DNA of 64,000 nt from Thermogutta sp039793925 (GTDB lineage: Bacteria > Planctomycetota > Planctomycetia > Pirellulales > Thermoguttaceae), in assembly GCF_039793925.1 (NCBI RefSeq), contig NZ_JBAMME010000346.1, positions 12,741-76,740 of the forward strand, in the 5' to 3' direction. A model generated the notes under the pieces. It was not told the origin of the DNA. It saw only the letters and a list, made by a program, of their open reading frames with translations, and searched no databases. The translations under genes and the position numbers were made by a program. The number at the start of each line of letters is the position of its first letter. Within the stretch, counting starts at the first letter, position 1. This document shows, piece after piece, positions 1 to 8,821 of this stretch.

Positions 1-963
1 ATTAATCCTGTTCATGACATTCCGGCGTATCATGCCCTCTCTCGCATCATCCGCGACTTTCGCCCAGACGTCGTCCACACCCACAGTGCCAAAGGGGGCA
101 TACTGGGACGGGCCGCCGCATGGAAGCTACGAGTCCCGGCCATCGTGCACACGGTGCATGGAGCTCCGTTCCACCCTTATCAACCACGACTCGCGCGGCT
201 CTTCATCGCCGCCTGTGAGCGGTGGGCGGCCCAACGATGTCACCGCCTGATCAGTGTTGCCGATGCCATGACCGAACTGCTCGTCTCAGCGGGGGTGGCA
301 CCTCCGGAAAAATTCGTCACGATCTACAGCGGGATGGAAATCGAACCATTTCTGGAGGCCGGACAGCATCGCCAAACGATGCGAGAAAAACTTGGTTATA
401 CCGAGGCCCACTTCGTGGTGGGCACCATTGCCCGGCTTTTCCATCTCAAGGGGCACGAGGACATCTTGAGAGCTGCGGGGTACCTCATCCCTCGGTTTCC
501 TCAAATCCGCTTCCTCTGGGTCGGAGATGGTCTATTGCGAAGTCGGTTGGAATACCAGATCCGCCAGGCCGGCTGGACGAATTACTTCCATCTGGTGGGT
601 TTGGTCCCACCTGAACAGCTTCCGCAATGGCTGTCTGCGATGGATGTAGTGGTTCATCCCAGCTTGCGGGAGGGGCTTGCTCGTGTCTTGCCTCAGGCGC
701 TCCTGGCGGGAATTCCGGTGATCAGCTATGACGTGGATGGTGCCCGGGAGGTCGTACAAACCGGAGAAACTGGGTTCCTTGTTCCACCTCGTGATTGGAT
801 GGGAATCGCCCACGCAATTGCTCAACTTATCGATACTCCCGGGCTAGCGGGGCGATTAGCAGAGAAGGGACGATCCTTGTGCGCAGAACGTTTTCCTCAT
901 GATAGGATGACTGCGCAAATTAGGAGGGTATACGAAGACGTCCTGAGTCATCGGCAAAATTGA
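1..963 (+). CDS. GT4-family glycosyltransferase, 5' end cut off by the window
   Basis: The frame is open from base 1, so the gene starts upstream. An ATG at 145 is internal, because the codons before it encode a typical GT-B N-domain stretch (RPDVVHTHSAKGGILGR). The C-terminal Rossmann half follows: VGTIARLFHLKGHEDIL, then FLWVGDGLLRSRLE, then the nucleotide-sugar region HPSLREGLARVLPQALLAG with the EGL-(x)n-E type motif and VQTGETGFLVPP. Family knowledge says such enzymes move a sugar from a nucleotide donor to a glycan or lipid acceptor at the inner face of the membrane. Donor and acceptor cannot be read from the sequence. No sugar-pathway genes lie beside it on the visible side. Confidence 0.9.
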   Translation: MNPVHDIPAYHALSRIIRDFRPDVVHTHSAKGGILGRAAAWKLRVPAIVHTVHGAPFHPYQPRLARLFIAACERWAAQRCHRLISVADAMTELLVSAGVAPPEKFVTIYSGMEIEPFLEAGQHRQTMREKLGYTEAHFVVGTIARLFHLKGHEDILRAAGYLIPRFPQIRFLWVGDGLLRSRLEYQIRQAGWTNYFHLVGLVPPEQLPQWLSAMDVVVHPSLREGLARVLPQALLAGIPVISYDVDGAREVVQTGETGFLVPPRDWMGIAHAIAQLIDTPGLAGRLAEKGRSLCAERFPHDRMTAQIRRVYEDVLSHRQN

Positions 964-1075
964 TCAGAAAGACAGAATAGCCATAACGGGAAATCTGAAA
1001 AGAGATTACCGGCTTTACCCAGCTTTCGTCATTGTTTCTTCCGGAAAAAGCCGTTAAGATGATGCGGATGGCAAT

Positions 1076-2056
1076 GTGCAGGGGGTTCCCGGGCAGTGGA
1101 GCCCCGCGGCCAGCACCCCGGTGTTGAAGATCGGACGGAACGAGCAGGGTCTTTCTAGAACATCAGGGTCAGGTTATCCCGTGACTTCGGCAGCTACTTT
1201 TATCGGGCCATACCGGCTAGTGAACCCGGTTTATTTTGGGGCAACCACCCAACTGTGGCAGGCCTACCACGACGCTACCTATCGGTACATCGCGCTGAAA
1301 TTCCTTCAGGAAAAATTTCGCAAGGATCGGGAGCAAATTCGCTCGTTACGATGGGAGTACCAGGTGGCCAGCCGGTTCGACGACGAGCGAATCATCAAAA
1401 TTTACGAGTTCAACATCGACAAAGGTATCCCCTACCTGGCCATGGAGTGGTTCAACGGGGGAAATATGAAATCCCTCATACGTCGTGGGCTACCGGAATA
1501 CGCACACCTGGTCCGCAAGATCATTTTCCAGTGTATCGAGGCCGTCTCCTACCTTCACCGCCAGGGGTACGTGCATCGGGACCTCAAACCGGAGAATTTT
1601 CTCGTATCGAACCAGGGAGACGTGAAGCTCATCGATTTTGCTTTGTGCCGCAAAATGGCTCCCAGAATTCTCTGGTATCTTCGGCCAAAAGCCAAGATCC
1701 AGGGGACGTGCAGCTACATGTCGCCGGAGCAAATTCTCAACAAGCCGCTCGATGGAAGAGCAGATCTGTACAGCCTCGCCTGCACTTTTTTTGAGCTGGT
1801 TTGCGGGAAACCGCCATTTACCGGACAGAATCAAGCCGAGCTGCTGAACAAGCACCTCAAGGCCGCCCCGCCGCCAGCAGAAGCGTATAACCCCAACTTG
1901 ACCCCGGAGTTCTCGCAAATATTGCAAAAGGCCCTTGCAAAGAAACCGGCGGACCGCTTCAAAACGATAGGGGAGTTCGCCGGTGCACTCTACGATGTGC
2001 AGATCTTCAAGCAACCCCCAATCGGAGAGGTAGCACCGGAGATGGTCAGCGCTTAG
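1076..2056 (+). CDS. Serine/threonine protein kinase with DFA in place of DFG
   Basis: A 326-residue soluble kinase with no membrane segment. The N-lobe lysine lies in YIALKFL (K75). The catalytic loop HRDLKPEN (167-174) is intact, as is the APE-like SPEQ (216-219). The metal-binding DFG is DFA (187-189), and the glycine-rich loop is degenerate (YFGATTQLW, no GxGxxG). About 45 residues precede the kinase fold. The start used is GTG 1076. A second GTG at 1181 would give a protein beginning just before the domain and is a real alternative. The intact HRD and Lys suggest activity, but the loop changes leave that open. Substrate is unknown. accA follows 169 bases later and is not obviously co-regulated. 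Confidence 0.85.
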   Translation: MQGVPGQWSPAASTPVLKIGRNEQGLSRTSGSGYPVTSAATFIGPYRLVNPVYFGATTQLWQAYHDATYRYIALKFLQEKFRKDREQIRSLRWEYQVASRFDDERIIKIYEFNIDKGIPYLAMEWFNGGNMKSLIRRGLPEYAHLVRKIIFQCIEAVSYLHRQGYVHRDLKPENFLVSNQGDVKLIDFALCRKMAPRILWYLRPKAKIQGTCSYMSPEQILNKPLDGRADLYSLACTFFELVCGKPPFTGQNQAELLNKHLKAAPPPAEAYNPNLTPEFSQILQKALAKKPADRFKTIGEFAGALYDVQIFKQPPIGEVAPEMVSA

Positions 2057-2225
2057 CAAAAAGAATGTGGCACGCGTATTCGCTGAAGAGTGCGCTACGT
2101 TGGGAAGTAAGAACCGTACTTTTTTGATCTGAACTTTACCTGTCAATGACGAGTTAACAATAGTCCCGATTGTCGAAGTAATAACTCAATAACTTTGGTC
2201 ACATTTGAAAGGGAAGTGTCGTACT

Positions 2226-3281
2226 ATGAGTGAATATCGACTGGCTTTTGAACGTCCGATTTACGAACTAGAGGCTCGTCTGGAAAAACTGGAGCGGCTT
2301 GCCCAAACGGACCCTGCAGCGCGAGAAGAACTTCAGCAGAAGCGCAAAGAACTCATCGATCTCATTGTGCAAATATACTCCAATTTGCAACCCTGGGAGG
2401 TTGTGGAGGTTGCCCGGCACCCCGACCGACCCAAAACGAGTGATTATCTCCAGCTCACCTTCGACGAGTTTGTGGAACTCCACGGGGACAAGTGTTTCGG
2501 GGACGATCGAGCCATTCGTACGGGCTGGGCCAAACTCGACACGTTCAAGGTGATGGTCGTCGGTCACGAAAAGGGTAAAAACACCAAGGAACGCTTGGCT
2601 TGCAATTACGGTTGTGCCCATCCCGAAGGCTACCGGAAAGCAATGCACAAGATGAAGCTGGCGGCCAAGTTTCGGCTGCCCATTGTGTGTCTCATAGATA
2701 CACCGGGCGCGTATCCCGGTATTGGCGCCGAGGAACGTGGCCAGGCCCAGGTGATCGCGGAATCCATGTTCCTGATGTCCAAATTGCCGACGCCGATCGT
2801 CTGTGTGGTCATCGGGGAAGGTGGCTCAGGGGGAGCGCTCGCCATAGGGGTGGGCGATCGGGTGGCTATGCTTGAACACGCCTATTATTCCGTCATCAGT
2901 CCCGAGGGATGCGCCGGCATTCTCTGGAAGGATCGACAATACAAAGAAGAAGCCGCCCGGGCACTCAAGATGACATCCAAAGATCTCATCCAATTGGGAT
3001 TGATTGACGACGTCATTCCAGAACCGCTCGGCGGAGCTCATCGCGATCCCTTCCAGATGGCCTCCCGGCTGAAACTTTACCTGCGGAACACCCTAAAAGA
3101 ACTCACCGCCATACCCATTCCTGAGCTTTTGGAAGCTCGCTACCAGAAGTTCCGCCGCATGGGCGTTTATCTCGAAGGCGGCGAGCCGGCGGGTACAGCG
3201 GCGCAAAATGCCGCCCCTAGGAGCTCAGGCTACTTCCCATCGCAGGACATTGCCGAGGAGGGTGCACCGCCCGAGGCATAA
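2226..3281 (+). CDS. accA: Acetyl-CoA carboxylase carboxyltransferase subunit alpha
   Basis: AccA transfers the carboxyl group from biotin-BCCP to acetyl-CoA to make malonyl-CoA, the first step of fatty acid synthesis. The protein is 351 residues, slightly longer than the roughly 320 usual for the family because of a Gly/Ala/Pro-rich tail. The N-terminal helix (FERPIYELEARLEKLE) is typical. The crotonase-fold core carries LIDTPGAYPGIGAEERGQ and the glycine-rich GEGGSGGALAIGVGD. I start at ATG 2226, with GGGAAG nine bases upstream; an upstream TTG at 2205 would add seven residues of no family character. The partner accD is not in the window, so the holoenzyme must be completed from elsewhere. 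Confidence 0.96.
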   Translation: MSEYRLAFERPIYELEARLEKLERLAQTDPAAREELQQKRKELIDLIVQIYSNLQPWEVVEVARHPDRPKTSDYLQLTFDEFVELHGDKCFGDDRAIRTGWAKLDTFKVMVVGHEKGKNTKERLACNYGCAHPEGYRKAMHKMKLAAKFRLPIVCLIDTPGAYPGIGAEERGQAQVIAESMFLMSKLPTPIVCVVIGEGGSGGALAIGVGDRVAMLEHAYYSVISPEGCAGILWKDRQYKEEAARALKMTSKDLIQLGLIDDVIPEPLGGAHRDPFQMASRLKLYLRNTLKELTAIPIPELLEARYQKFRRMGVYLEGGEPAGTAAQNAAPRSSGYFPSQDIAEEGAPPEA

Positions 3282-3576
3282 ACCCAGGACTCCAGCAAAA
3301 ACCGCAACCCGGTCTGCCGGGATTAGGTAAAGTCCGTCGCAAACCGCCAAGATCGGCGCTTAACAACGTCCGATAATGTTTCTTATGTTCGGTCAGATAG
3401 GCCGTTTTTCGGGAACATCGAACGCCGTTTGAGCCTTCGGCTGCCAAGAGTGCCTTAGCAAGTCATCCAATTTGCAAGACGAGATGCCGGTGCTCACTCT
3501 TCGGCGAGGCAGCTCCCCACGTGTCTCGGTAATTCGGCGCCGGCGGTCAGAGTGTGACGACAACACGGCAGGCTGT
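3282..3576. other. Intergenic region between convergent accA and cvpA
   Basis: About 295 bases between two converging genes. I see no credible open frame and no strong hairpin followed by a T tract. Confidence 0.6.
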
Positions 3577-4128
3577 TCATGGCACGGCGGGCGGAAGCGC
3601 CGGTGGCTCTGAGAACTGTTCCTTGAATTTCTGGATAGTCTCCCCTACCGAGTTTTGCACCTCCGGCGGAGGAATCCGGACCGCACGCGGCAGCAATGCC
3701 GCCACCCACGGCCCGGAGTGCGACTCCAGCACCAGCCGCTTCGTTCCTTCCGAGAGTGTAATCGCAAAGAAGGTCAGCACAAAACACAAAAGGATTCCCT
3801 TTGCTAACCCCAGCAAAGCCCCCATTTGCCGGTCAAACCCTTCCAATCGCACCCGCTGAATCCACTGGGCCACATAACGGAATAGAAGCCAGATGATCAG
3901 CGAGCAGACGATGAAAATGAGTAACATCGCCAAATAACGGTTCCACGGTTCCTCGCGACTGAGATAAGGCGCAACGGTGGGACTCCAGCGAACGGCTGCC
4001 CAGGCACTGACGACCAGCGAACTCAACGAGGCCACCTGCCAGGCGAATCCACGTATCGCCCCGTAGACCGTCGTCCATAATATAATGAGGCCAATCACCA
4101 AATCATAAATGGGAATTCCGCCGATCAC
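3577..4128 (-). CDS. CvpA-family inner-membrane protein
   Basis: A 183-residue protein with four hydrophobic segments: roughly residues 5-25, 27-45, 62-85 and 105-125. The pattern IYDLVIGLIILWTTVYGAIRGF at the N terminus matches the CvpA/colicin V production family. The C-terminal third is proline-rich and probably cytosolic. The start is a GTG at 4128 with GGAGGG eight bases before it. It lies 49 bases downstream of dtd on the same strand, so the two may be co-transcribed. CvpA proteins are linked to envelope homeostasis in other bacteria, but their molecular activity is not settled, and nothing here adds to it. Confidence 0.85.
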   Translation of the reverse strand: MIGGIPIYDLVIGLIILWTTVYGAIRGFAWQVASLSSLVVSAWAAVRWSPTVAPYLSREEPWNRYLAMLLIFIVCSLIIWLLFRYVAQWIQRVRLEGFDRQMGALLGLAKGILLCFVLTFFAITLSEGTKRLVLESHSGPWVAALLPRAVRIPPPEVQNSVGETIQKFKEQFSEPPALPPAVP

Positions 4129-4177
4129 CGTTTGTTCCCTCCATCAGCTGTGAATCCGTCCGTTGTCGCCCGCTCAG

Positions 4178-4660
4178 TTATTCTACCACACCCGAGCCCG
4201 CCCTTCGGGGACGGCTCAACTCATCACTGTCAAGGAGGATTGTCACGGGACCATCATTGAGTAGTTCCACCGCCATGTGCTCTCGAAAACGCCCGGTCGC
4301 AACCGGCAGGCCTTGCGCCCGCAAGAGCTGCAAGAAGTGATTGACGAGTCTTTCGGCATCCTCAGGTGGGGCTGCCTTTGTGAAACTCGGACGCCGTCCT
4401 TTGCGGCAATCCGCTAGCAGCGTGAACTGGCTGACCACGAGAACGGCCCCTCCCACCTCGGCCAAAGATAGATTCATTTTCCCCTGTTCATCCTCAAATA
4501 TTCGCAACTGAGCCGTTTTTTCGGCGAGTATCTTCGCCTCTTTTTCGGTATCTCCTATGGCTACTCCCAAAAGAATAAGGAGCCCTTTTTTTATTTCTCC
4601 GACAACTTCGCCATTGACTTTTACTCGTGCCCATTGGACTCGCTGGATACACGCTTTCAC
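4178..4660 (-). CDS. dtd: D-aminoacyl-tRNA deacylase
   Basis: DTD hydrolyses D-amino acids (and glycine on tRNA-Ala) from mischarged tRNAs, a translation proofreading step. The 160-residue protein has the expected opening VKACIQRVQWARVKV, the SQFTLLA motif and the cross-subunit Gly-cisPro motif in NDGPVTILLDS. The start is GTG 4660 with GGAGG nine bases upstream; longer readings would add 19 residues with no family match. The C-terminal PRRAGSGVVE extends slightly beyond the family core. It is the first gene of a short dtd-cvpA minus-strand pair. Confidence 0.95.
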   Translation of the reverse strand: MKACIQRVQWARVKVNGEVVGEIKKGLLILLGVAIGDTEKEAKILAEKTAQLRIFEDEQGKMNLSLAEVGGAVLVVSQFTLLADCRKGRRPSFTKAAPPEDAERLVNHFLQLLRAQGLPVATGRFREHMAVELLNDGPVTILLDSDELSRPRRAGSGVVE

Positions 4661-4977
4661 GGCATCGATCCTCCGTTGGGAAATTCTATGACCGTAAGTC
4701 AGGATAGTCCTCGACACTTACTGTTCTCGCCAAACGCGATAACAGATACCCTTTCAACCATATGGATTGTTTTCCAGATGCATGGGCTTTCGCACACTTG
4801 GGAAAAGATGCTAATCTCAGTGATTTCCGATGTCCGCACGTTTTTCACTCGAGTTTTCAGGCGGTGTTTCCACCCTTTGTTCGCCGTTTGCTATTCGCCA
4901 TGATAAAATGAGGGGCGGAAATGTGGGAAGATCGCCATGACAGGCTGTACAGCACGGTGGAACAGGGGAAGGGTATC

Positions 4978-6039
4978 ATGAGCCCAAGTGACGAACGACC
5001 GATCATAGCGATCACAACGGGGGACCCGGCGGGCATCGGCCCGGAAATTGTGGCGGCCGCGTGGTCCGATCCAACCATTCATGAAATGTGCCGTCCAGTG
5101 GTAGTGGGGTATTCGGAGTTTCTCCGACGGGCAGCAGCACTGCGACGCTTGCAGCTTCAGATCATCTGCTGTGAGGAACCTGCACGCGCCCAACCTTCGC
5201 CGGAAACTCTGGTTTGTATTCCACCAGGAAGTGATCGGGCGCCGGCTGTGCAGATGGGTCGCATCGATCCTAAAGCTGGGCAGGCCGCTTATGAAGCGAT
5301 CTTACTCGGCACAGAGCTGGCACTTGCCGACAAGGTCGATGCGCTCGTGACAGCTCCGATTAACAAGGAGGCCCTCCACGCAGCGGGCCATCGCTATCCG
5401 GGACATACCGAGCTGCTGGCCGAGCTGTGTGGTGCCAGCCAGGTAGGGATGGTGCTTTATCTCGGGCCGGGGGCACCGCTGAAAGGGCCGGCTGGACTAG
5501 CAATTGTGCACGTCACTCTGCACATGGCGATGAAGGAAATCTTCCGCCATCTCACTGCTGAGGCGATCCTCAGCAAGATTCGCTTGATTTACGACTTGAC
5601 CCGTTGTTTGAAAAACGGTCCTCCCCGTATTGGAGTGTGCGCCCTTAACCCCCATGCTGGCGAAAACGGTCTCTTTGGGAATGAAGAGAACCTCGTGATC
5701 ACACCAGCGGTTCGTCGTGCCCAGGACGAGGGACTTCTTGTCGAAGGTCCGGTCGCTGCCGATGCCCTGATGGTGCAAGCGCGCGATGGCCGGTTCGACG
5801 GTGTGGTCGCGATGTATCACGATCAGGGCCATATTACGCTGAAATTATTGGGCATGCACCGGGCGGTCAACATCACTGTGGGGCTCCCCATCATTCGCAC
5901 GAGCGTGGCTCACGGGACGGCCTTCGACATTGCGGGTCAGGGAAAAGCTAATCCCGGAAGTTTGATTGAGGCCATCCGCGTGGCAACCCTCCTGGCACGC
6001 CGCCGCCGACAAAATAAATCCCCGTCCGGCGCACCATAA
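4978..6039 (+). CDS. pdxA: 4-hydroxythreonine-4-phosphate dehydrogenase
   Basis: PdxA oxidises 4-phosphohydroxy-L-threonine in the DXP-dependent pyridoxal phosphate pathway, as a metal- and NAD-dependent dimer. Visible family signatures are the opening IITTGDPAGIGPEI-type block (here IAITTGDPAGIGPEI), APINKEALHAAGHRYPGHTE, the metal-binding MYHDQGH, and the C-terminal TSVAHGTAFDIAGQGKA. Length is 353 residues against roughly 330 in the family. I start at ATG 4978, preceded by AGGGGAAGGG, rather than ATG 4921, which adds 19 unrelated residues. No other pdx genes are adjacent. Confidence 0.96.
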   Translation: MSPSDERPIIAITTGDPAGIGPEIVAAAWSDPTIHEMCRPVVVGYSEFLRRAAALRRLQLQIICCEEPARAQPSPETLVCIPPGSDRAPAVQMGRIDPKAGQAAYEAILLGTELALADKVDALVTAPINKEALHAAGHRYPGHTELLAELCGASQVGMVLYLGPGAPLKGPAGLAIVHVTLHMAMKEIFRHLTAEAILSKIRLIYDLTRCLKNGPPRIGVCALNPHAGENGLFGNEENLVITPAVRRAQDEGLLVEGPVAADALMVQARDGRFDGVVAMYHDQGHITLKLLGMHRAVNITVGLPIIRTSVAHGTAFDIAGQGKANPGSLIEAIRVATLLARRRRQNKSPSGAP

Positions 6040-6481
6040 TTAACAGAGGAAGGCGGGAAAATTCCAACCCATTATGCAGTGCGTACAGGCTCGCTATGCG
6101 GAGCCCAGACTTTTCGCGCCGATGAGTATTTCCGTAGACCGAATCCCCCTTTTGGACTCTGCTGCCGCAATAAAGATGTAACTCCAAAGGGGCGAAATCT
6201 GGTTATAACATAAACCAGGAAAATCCAGGAAAAGTATGCAGGCTGCGCGTCAGCCCTGGTATGCGCAATGTGACGCATTTGCCGGATTTACCAAAGAGAA
6301 CCGCGAGAAGCTGTCGAAGAATACCGTCAGAAGACCGCGTTGAAACCGTCCGGCCATGGAGCCTCTGTGGCCCAACGGAAAGCAAAGAATGGTCCATTTT
6401 CTCCATTCAGCGCGGGTCACCATCGAGAGGACACGAGCAGTTACGGGATCACCGACATCCTGGTGTGAGGGGGATAACCCG
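6040..6481. other. Long leader region before the surface-lipoprotein genes
   Basis: About 440 bases between pdxA and the lipoprotein at 6482. A frame runs open into the lipoprotein gene from 6356, but the residues have no secretory or family character. The strong GAGGGGG just before ATG 6482 decides the start. The stretch may hold the promoter and a long 5' leader; I see no recognisable riboswitch or terminator. Confidence 0.5.
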
Positions 6482-7633
6482 ATGAGATGTGGAGCTGCCC
6501 TTTGTTTGGTATTAGCGGTTGTTGCGGGTTGCAAAGGCCCGTTCCAGCAAAACCTTCCGCCCGCCCAACAACTCATGGAGATGGGTCCAGGGGTGGGAGG
6601 GCCGGGTCCAGGAGTCCAGGCACCGTACGCCCCCATGTTGATGCCGGCCCAGGTGCCGGTCTCCCAGATTAACTTTATCGGGCCGGAAGGAATGCAAGTC
6701 ACTTGGGACGTTTCGGCACCGGGTGCCTTCGACTCTGAACCCTTGGTTTGCCCGGGACGCTACAACTTTCCGCAAGGTGCCATTTATCGCTTGAAGTTGA
6801 CGAATATTCCCGGTCGGCCCGGCGTTGAGCTGTATCCTACGCTGGAAGTGGCCCCTGCAATGCCGCGGACGGAGGCGTTCATTGCCCATAATGCCATCCC
6901 CGTTCAGTTCACAGATGAGGACTTCGATCAGGTCCTGAGTGGCAACTTTGTCACCAAGGTGGTCTATCTCCCGGATCCCAACTACCAGGAGCTTGCCGTG
7001 GCAGGCGCTGAAACCCTCGTGAGTACGCGGCTCGATCCAGGAGTGGACCCAATCGTCGAGGCCGATCGCCGCGGCTCCATCCTGGCGATCATCCGCATGG
7101 GGAATCGTGACCTTCAGGTGCCTGGTGATGTGGCAAACGTGGGTCAGGACGTTGTTCCGGCCGGCGCGCAAGCTAACGGAATGGGCCTCCAGGGTACCCC
7201 ATTCGCCAACGGTCCCGCCATGGCCGGTGGTGGAACGGTTCCGATGAACTACATCTCGGGCGTTACTGGTCCTCAGTACGGGATGCCGATGAGTGGCACG
7301 CCCATCGGGTTGCCGGGACCGCCCCATGTGCCGCTGGGAGGTCCGGCCGGTCTGCAGAAACATGTGATGCGGAATCATACGTTCGTCCACATCCCGCATC
7401 CTACCCAGAAAGTGCGAATTGACGTTAAACAGTCGCCGGGAATTAACTATCCGAAGCCCGCGAATCATGCCTACATTCACGAACAAACAACACCTGGGTT
7501 GAGCATCTTCCGGCAACCACACTCTTATGGGCACGAGGTGATCGATGCCACGGCCCAACCGGTTAATCAGCCTGTGTACGTCGATCCCGGCGTGGACGCA
7601 AACGCCGCCGCGGCGAGCAGCCCGGCTCAGTAA
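6482..7633 (+). CDS. Secreted lipoprotein, first of a paralogous pair (planctomycete hypothetical)
   Basis: A 383-residue protein beginning with a lipoprotein signal: MRC, a hydrophobic run, then VVAGC with the acceptor Cys at residue 17. Mature residues 20-60 are Pro/Gly-rich. The middle holds a domain shared with the gene at 7965: a YRLKLTNIPGRPGVELYPTLEV block, then FVTKVVYLPDP, then DPIVEADRRGSILAIIRMG. The last 130 residues are Gly, Pro and His rich. The start has GAGGGGG eight bases upstream. A strong terminator follows at 7699. I do not recognise an enzymatic function. The shared domain and export signal suggest a structural surface protein, but that is inference. Confidence 0.8.
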   Translation: MRCGAALCLVLAVVAGCKGPFQQNLPPAQQLMEMGPGVGGPGPGVQAPYAPMLMPAQVPVSQINFIGPEGMQVTWDVSAPGAFDSEPLVCPGRYNFPQGAIYRLKLTNIPGRPGVELYPTLEVAPAMPRTEAFIAHNAIPVQFTDEDFDQVLSGNFVTKVVYLPDPNYQELAVAGAETLVSTRLDPGVDPIVEADRRGSILAIIRMGNRDLQVPGDVANVGQDVVPAGAQANGMGLQGTPFANGPAMAGGGTVPMNYISGVTGPQYGMPMSGTPIGLPGPPHVPLGGPAGLQKHVMRNHTFVHIPHPTQKVRIDVKQSPGINYPKPANHAYIHEQTTPGLSIFRQPHSYGHEVIDATAQPVNQPVYVDPGVDANAAAASSPAQ

Positions 7634-7657
7634 TCACCCGCGTACCCCCACGCAGAC

Positions 7658-7667
7658 NNNNNNNNNN
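7658..7667. other. Scaffold gap (10 N)
   Basis: Ten N in an intergenic stretch. The count is probably a placeholder, so the real distance between the lipoprotein gene and the terminator is unknown. Confidence 0.99.
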
Positions 7668-7698
7668 GCTTGATAGTCCTCCGACGTTGGAGTACCCA

Positions 7699-7740
7699 AC
7701 CCGTCGTGCTCACTGCCGGCCAGCACGACGGGTGTTTTTG
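7699..7740 (+). terminator. Rho-independent terminator after the lipoprotein gene
   Basis: A perfect 12-bp stem, ACCCGTCGTGCT (7699-7710) against AGCACGACGGGT (7722-7733), with an 11-base loop, followed by GTTTTTG. It separates the transcript of the 6482 gene from the one starting near 7965. Confidence 0.88.
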
Positions 7741-7964
7741 TTGGCGGGAGTAGCATTCCGCCCTGCCGCGAGGCTCTGCAGCGAGTCAGGCTTCTGGGGT
7801 TGAACAACCCGCACATTTCAAGATGGATGCCCATTCGAGAGATGGGAGGGCACTCTCGGCCCGTTGAAATTTGTTGATGAAAAGGCTCGACTTTTGCCGA
7901 CTTTAAGGGTGAATTCGGTCAAAACAGTTTTGCCGCAAACGTCCCGACAACGGAGAGTCTCACC

Positions 7965-8786
7965 GTGCAGGCGGTTCACACGGGGACATGTCCACTACGG
8001 TCCACCCACTGGAGATCGACTGTCGTCGCTCTCCTGGTGATGTGGGGTGTACACAGCCTGCCGGTTGACCAATTGTGGCCTGTGGCGTTTGCTCAAACGG
8101 CTGGCTTGCAGCCAGTCTTTTCAATCCAAGCGCCGCCGGGTCTGGTGGGAGCTACCCGGGCCGCTGGTCCCGGACCGGTGGCCAATTACTTTCAACCGGT
8201 GGAAATTCGCGGCCCGCACGGACTGCAAATCGCCTTTGCCGACCAGAACGGTTTCACCGAGTTCCACAATCTTCCCGTCACGGCGGGGTTGCTGGTGGGT
8301 CGTGTTTACCGGTTAAAAGTGGCGGGCATTCCTCAGGCTGAAGGTGTTGAGCTTTTCCCTTCGCTGGAGGTAATCGACCGGCTCTATCCACCACCGGGAC
8401 AGGAACGTCATTTCCCGATTATCGTGGAGTTGCATCCTGACGATCTGCGGCTGGCCATGGAGGGAAAATACGTCACCCGGGTCATCTATCTGGAGGATCC
8501 GCAGCAGGCACTTCCCGTGGCGGAGGGAACCGGCGGCCAGCTCTGGTTTGAGGTACGTCACGACCAAGATCCGCTCGCGGTGGCGGATGCGCTGGGGCGT
8601 CCGCTGGTGATTGTCCGAATGGGTGGTCGTGTTCCGCTTCCTGAGGAGGAATCCAACCCTGCCTTTCTGTTTGGATCACCGCCTCTGGTCGTTTTTCCAC
8701 CCAAGGTGAAGGTGTTGCCTGGTCCTCCATCAGGGAATTCCCCGGCCACGGCACCGCATCCGACACCGGAGGGCCGTCGTCCATGA
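7965..8786 (+). CDS. Secreted protein, second member of the paralogous pair
   Basis: A 273-residue protein with a hydrophobic signal around residues 18-44 (TVVALLVMWGVHSLPV ... AFAQ). The mature part repeats the domain of the 6482 protein: VYRLKVAGIPQAEGVELFPSLEV, YVTRVIYLEDPQQ, DPLAVADALGRPLVIVRMGG. It lacks the lipobox Cys and the Gly/His-rich tail of its paralogue. The GTG start at 7965 has GGAG nine bases before it. Its stop overlaps an ATG of the next gene in an ATGA arrangement, so the two are probably one transcript. Function unknown. The pairing with a DUF11-type protein suggests a cell-envelope role. Confidence 0.8.
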   Translation: MQAVHTGTCPLRSTHWRSTVVALLVMWGVHSLPVDQLWPVAFAQTAGLQPVFSIQAPPGLVGATRAAGPGPVANYFQPVEIRGPHGLQIAFADQNGFTEFHNLPVTAGLLVGRVYRLKVAGIPQAEGVELFPSLEVIDRLYPPPGQERHFPIIVELHPDDLRLAMEGKYVTRVIYLEDPQQALPVAEGTGGQLWFEVRHDQDPLAVADALGRPLVIVRMGGRVPLPEEESNPAFLFGSPPLVVFPPKVKVLPGPPSGNSPATAPHPTPEGRRP

Positions 8787-8821
8787 ATGGGAGTCTTGTT
8801 CGGACTGACGGGGAGACAGGC

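Larger units (their letters stand above)
7634..7964. other. Intergenic region with scaffold gap and terminator
   Basis: Holds ten N at 7658-7667 (a join of unknown true length) and the hairpin at 7699-7740. A minus-strand frame running through the N block is not credible. The last 100 bases before GTG 7965 probably hold a promoter. Confidence 0.7.

Noticed and set aside
2060..2085. Sigma-54-like TGGCACGCGTATTCGC after the kinase gene
   Set aside because: The spacing between GG and GC is 11 instead of 10, and TTGC is absent.
6512..7558. Open frame of 348 codons on the minus strand opposite the 6482 lipoprotein gene
   Set aside because: It has no signal, domain or ribosome site. The plus-strand gene has a clear lipobox and Shine-Dalgarno, so this is a shadow.
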